From Eubacteriales Family XIII. Incertae Sedis bacterium (lineage in GTDB: Bacteria; Bacillota; Clostridia; Peptostreptococcales; Anaerovoracaceae): a stretch of 8,166 bases of DNA. Shown one piece after another: positions 6,268 to 8,166 of this stretch. Position 1 is the first letter of the stretch; each line of letters starts with the position of its first letter. A model generated the notes under the pieces. The model did not search any database, was not told the origin of the DNA, and was given only the letters and a program-made list of their open reading frames with translations. Made by a program: the position numbers and the translations under genes. The stretch lies in NCBI GenBank assembly GCA_031255695.1, contig JAIRSA010000003.1, forward strand, positions 1-8,166. The letters run 5' to 3'.

Positions 6268-6843
6268 ATGGGCTACAAAGTTGAAATAGGGCTTTCGAAC
6301 AAACATATGCATCTTACGGAAGAACATATAGAGGCGCTGTTCGGCAAGGGGCACAAGCTCACGCCGACCAAGGCGCTGAAACAGCCAGGCCAGTTCGCCT
6401 GCGAGGAAAAGGTGGACGTGGTAGGGCCGAAGGGCACGCTCAAAGGGCTGCGCGTCCTAGGGCCCGCCCGCCCTGAGACACAGGTCGAGCTAGCCCTGAC
6501 CGACGCGAGGGGCATAGGGATCAAAGCGCCTGTCAGGGAGTCAGGCAAGCTGGACGGCACGCCGGGCTGCACCCTCGTGGGGCCGGCGGGGACAGTGGAG
6601 CTTGGTCAGGGCGTCATGGCCGCGCTAAGGCATATCCACCTCTCGCCGTCAGAAGCGCTCGAAGCCGGCGTGAAAGACCGCGACATAGTGCGCGTCAGCG
6701 TGAAAAGCGCCCGCCCGGTGATCTTCGAGAATGTCCTGATCAGGTCAGGCGACGCACATAGCAGGGAATTCCATCTAGACACAGACGAAGGGAACGCCGC
6801 AGGCTGCGGCAACGACGAATTCGCGGAAATACTGCCGGACTGA
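6268..6843 (+). CDS. pduL: Phosphate propanoyltransferase PduL (phosphotransacylase)
   Basis: PduL interconverts acyl-CoA and acyl-phosphate (propionyl or acetyl) and is a zinc enzyme unrelated to Pta. The 191-residue product shows both PduL domains. The first zinc-binding HMH is in SNKHMHL (10-16). KQPGQFACEEKV (38-49) and GPARPETQVEL (65-75) are family signatures. APVRESG (87-93) holds an Arg where the family has its phosphate-site arginine. The second HxH is in RHIHLSP (121-127), and FHLDTDEGNAAG is at 168-179. There is no N-terminal encapsulation peptide and no microcompartment shell gene nearby, so a cytosolic role with acetate kinase in acetate/ATP metabolism is likelier than propanediol use. 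I chose the ATG at 6268 behind AGGGAGGG (6250-6257). An upstream in-frame ATG at 6229 lies inside the fourth 23-bp repeat and would add 13 non-conserved residues. Confidence 0.92.
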   Translation: MGYKVEIGLSNKHMHLTEEHIEALFGKGHKLTPTKALKQPGQFACEEKVDVVGPKGTLKGLRVLGPARPETQVELALTDARGIGIKAPVRESGKLDGTPGCTLVGPAGTVELGQGVMAALRHIHLSPSEALEAGVKDRDIVRVSVKSARPVIFENVLIRSGDAHSREFHLDTDEGNAAGCGNDEFAEILPD

Positions 6844-6902
6844 TGGGGCAGCCGCCCCAGCGCCGGAAAACCCACCCCAGCGCCGGAAAACCCGGCGCTG
6901 GG
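6844..6902. terminator. Stem-loop cluster between convergent pduL and hom, with a duplicated stem arm
   Basis: Right after the pduL stop, TGGGGC (6844-6849) pairs with GCCCCA (6854-6859). A 19-base sequence, CCCCAGCGCCGGAAAACCC, is then repeated at 6855-6873 and 6875-6893. The second copy's CCCAGCGCCGG (6876-6886) forms an 11-bp perfect stem with CCGGCGCTGGG (6892-6902) around AAAAC. The first copy could pair with the same 3' arm. The site lies between two converging genes, which suggests a two-way terminator. Classical U tracts are missing: only ATATTTT at 6911-6917 on the plus strand and internal GTTTTCC on the minus. Confidence 0.6.
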
Positions 6903-6925
6903 CCCAGACTATATTTTCGGGCGGT

Positions 6926-7906
6926 CTATCGGAACATGGCCGACGTCAGGCCTATCTCTATCACATCACCCATGACGGCGCTGCCTGTCGGCAGAGGGCC
7001 GGCCCCCTTGCCGTAGAACATCAGCTCGCCGACGGCGTTGCCGACGATATAGATGGCGTTGAACTCATTGTTGACCCCCGCGAGGGGCGAGTCCGCCGGT
7101 ATGGCCATCGGCCCGACGCTGCATTCGACGCCGCCGCCTTCCTTCCGCTTCGCCTGCGCGATAAGCTTGATCTTCTTGCCTTCCGCTGAGGCCTTTTCGA
7201 TATCGGCCATGCTTATGCCCGTGATGCCGACGGTAGGTATGTCTTCGGGCGGGATGCGCTCGCCGAAGGACATCGATATGAGTATGGACAGCTTGTTGGC
7301 CACGTCGTGGCCCTCGACGTCCGCAGTCGGGTCGGCCTCCGCGAAACCCTTGGCCTGCGCGTCCTTCAGGGCATCCTCGTAAGCGAGCCCGTTCTGGGCC
7401 ATCTGTGTCAGGATATAGTTCGTGGTCCCGTTCAGTATGCCGAGGATTTCCATGCATTTATTGGAGAGGAGCTGCGAAGTCAGCGCGTTCAGGATGGGGA
7501 TGCCGCCGCCGACGGCCGCCTCGAACCGTATCATCACGCCGTTATCCCTGGCCGTTTTCATGAGCTGGCTGTAGTTCTTGGCCACAGCCGCCTTGTTCGC
7601 CGTCACGACATGCTTGCCGTTCCTCAGTGCCGCAAGCATGAAGCTGGTGGCGGGCTCTATGCCGCCAAGCAGTTCTATGACGATGCCGATGCTGGGATCG
7701 TTCAGCACGTCGTCGGGGTTCTGGGTGAACTGGCTCATGTCCACCGTGACGTCGCGCTCGCGCAGGACGTCCTTCTCCAAGATACGGCTGATAGTTATGT
7801 CGAGCCCCGTATTCCGGGCAATGCACTCCTTGTTCATCTCGAGCGTCTTATATGTCCCCGTGCCGATATTGCCCATGCCGAGCAGGCCAACGTTGATATG
7901 TCTCAT
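6926..7906 (-). CDS. hom: Homoserine dehydrogenase, short form without ACT domain
   Basis: Homoserine dehydrogenase reduces aspartate semialdehyde to homoserine with NAD(P)H, the branch point to threonine and methionine. The 326-residue product has the Rossmann fold start GLLGMGNIG (7-15), the nucleotide/substrate segment HVVTANKAAVAK (99-110), LNGTTNYIL (158-166) and the catalytic block DPTADVEGHDVANK (192-205). There Asp201 and Lys205 match the catalytic pair known from yeast enzyme by spacing. It ends soon after GPLPTGSAV (303-311), where most Bacillota enzymes of about 430 residues go on to a regulatory ACT domain. The ATG at 7906 (minus strand) has an excellent ribosome site, GGAGG, five bases away. 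An upstream in-frame start would read through the promoter repeats. It converges on pduL and its partners (asd, thrB, thrC) are not in view. Confidence 0.95.
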   Translation of the reverse strand: MRHINVGLLGMGNIGTGTYKTLEMNKECIARNTGLDITISRILEKDVLRERDVTVDMSQFTQNPDDVLNDPSIGIVIELLGGIEPATSFMLAALRNGKHVVTANKAAVAKNYSQLMKTARDNGVMIRFEAAVGGGIPILNALTSQLLSNKCMEILGILNGTTNYILTQMAQNGLAYEDALKDAQAKGFAEADPTADVEGHDVANKLSILISMSFGERIPPEDIPTVGITGISMADIEKASAEGKKIKLIAQAKRKEGGGVECSVGPMAIPADSPLAGVNNEFNAIYIVGNAVGELMFYGKGAGPLPTGSAVMGDVIEIGLTSAMFR

Positions 7907-7921
7907 ACTGACCTCCATTTC

Positions 7922-8003
7922 GCCAGTGCGCCCCGCGCACCCCTTGCCGATTATACCAAATTGCCGGTGCGCCCCGCGCACCCCTTGCTGACTATACCCA
8001 ATG
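7922..8003 (-). repeat. 41-bp tandem duplication in the hom upstream region
   Basis: Two 41-base units lie head to tail at 7922-7962 and 7963-8003 and differ at five positions. Each holds the hairpin-capable GTGCGC-CCC-GCGCAC (7926-7940 and 7967-7981) and, read on the minus strand, a -10 like hexamer: TATAAT at 7950-7955 and TATAGT at 7991-7996. The proximal copy ends 16 bases before the hom start codon. Confidence 0.9.
7950..7958 (-). promoter_or_regulatory. Candidate proximal hom promoter, extended -10
   Basis: On the minus strand the proximal repeat reads TGGTATAAT, a perfect -10 box with the TGn extension that can make up for a missing -35. No -35 match is seen 16-18 bases upstream. Transcription would start near 7943, giving a leader of about 37 bases that carries the GTGCGC hairpin and the ribosome site. 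Confidence 0.5.
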
Positions 8004-8018
8004 TTGGCAAAATGCCAA
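7991..8018 (-). promoter_or_regulatory. Candidate distal hom promoter with dyad over the -35
   Basis: On the minus strand TTGGCA (8013-8018, five of six to TTGACA) and TATAGT (7991-7996, five of six to TATAAT) are 16 bases apart. The -35 is one arm of a perfect dyad, TTGGCA-AAA-TGCCAA (8004-8018), a plausible operator. No regulator can be named from the sequence. Confidence 0.5.
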
Positions 8019-8118
8019 AGCGGCCCACGCCTACGCCAGAGAACAGCGCCAGGCAAATCCCGCCCCCGGCGGGTCAGCAACAGGGCCAAATGGCCCCCGC
8101 AACCTATGCCACTATTAG

Positions 8119-8147
8119 ATTATACGTGAAAAAAGCCCCTAAAGCAA
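8119..8147 (-). promoter_or_regulatory. Candidate far-upstream minus-strand promoter
   Basis: On the minus strand TATAAT (8119-8124) lies 17 bases below TTGCTT (8142-8147, TTG conserved). If used, it would give hom a leader of about 200 bases containing several short dyads: GGGCCA-AA-TGGCCC (8083-8096), CCCGCC-CCC-GGCGGG (8059-8073) and TTGGCA-AAA-TGCCAA (8004-8018). No T-box or SAM riboswitch signature is visible there. Confidence 0.4.
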
Positions 8148-8159
8148 GCCCCGCCTTGC
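8131..8159 (-). terminator. Weak possible minus-strand terminator at the window edge
   Basis: GCAAG (8144-8148) can pair with CTTGC (8155-8159) around six bases. On the minus strand the stem is followed by TTTAGGGGC and then six Ts. The stem is only 5 bp and overlaps the possible -35 box of the promoter at 8119-8147, so this is a tentative call. It would belong to a gene beyond the right edge. Confidence 0.2.
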
Positions 8160-8166
8160 GTTTAGA

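Noticed and set aside
8004..8018. Match to the eukaryotic NFI consensus (TTGGC-N5-GCCAA)
   Set aside because: The match is exact but the protein does not occur in bacteria, so it is coincidence of a short dyad.
7907..8166. T-box or SAM riboswitch upstream of hom
   Set aside because: I looked for the T-box conserved sequence and for SAM-I core elements on the minus strand and saw neither.

Overview
The window is GC-rich (about 60% by eye) bacterial DNA with close-packed genes. AUA (Ile) and AGG (Arg) codons are common despite the GC content. The order clpX, lon, engB (ysxC) is the one known from Bacillota, and the proteins look like the clostridial/bacillar forms. A GC-rich anaerobic Clostridia-type organism is the best guess; that placement is inference and I would not go below class.

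Layout. Bases 1-222 hold low-complexity DNA, possibly the tail of an upstream gene, and then a candidate clpX promoter and leader. Bases 223-5326 are a four-gene plus-strand run: clpX (ClpXP unfoldase), lon (ATP-dependent protease with unusual tails at both ends), engB/ysxC (ribosome-assembly GTPase, overlapping lon by 11 bases), and a small DUF1232 membrane protein that starts on the base after the engB stop. Bases 5327-5618 hold a degenerate hexanucleotide array and a second GC-rich repeat. hpt (purine salvage) follows, then four copies of a 23-bp tandem repeat, then pduL (phosphotransacylase). A duplicated stem-arm structure lies between pduL and the convergent minus-strand hom (homoserine dehydrogenase without an ACT domain). 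Bases 7907-8166 are the hom upstream region, with a 41-bp tandem duplication that carries -10 boxes, several short dyads and up to three candidate promoters.

How the genes fit together. clpX and lon are the protein quality-control pair, and engB plus the DUF1232 protein probably share their transcript. hpt, pduL and hom are housekeeping enzymes of purine salvage, acyl-phosphate/acetate metabolism and Asp-family amino-acid synthesis, with no clear functional link to one another.

The most unusual theme is repetitive low-complexity DNA at or just after gene 3' ends. It forms the basic (K/R)-A-x-G tail of Lon. It forms a (GCGGGC)-derived array that continues the DUF1232 reading frame just past its TAG stop. 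It appears again as 23-bp repeats after hpt. The hexamer array differs from one ancestral hexamer almost only by G-to-A and C-to-T transitions. I see no defence system, mobile element, CRISPR array, tRNA or rRNA. The candidates for something undescribed are the repeat process and the modified Lon.
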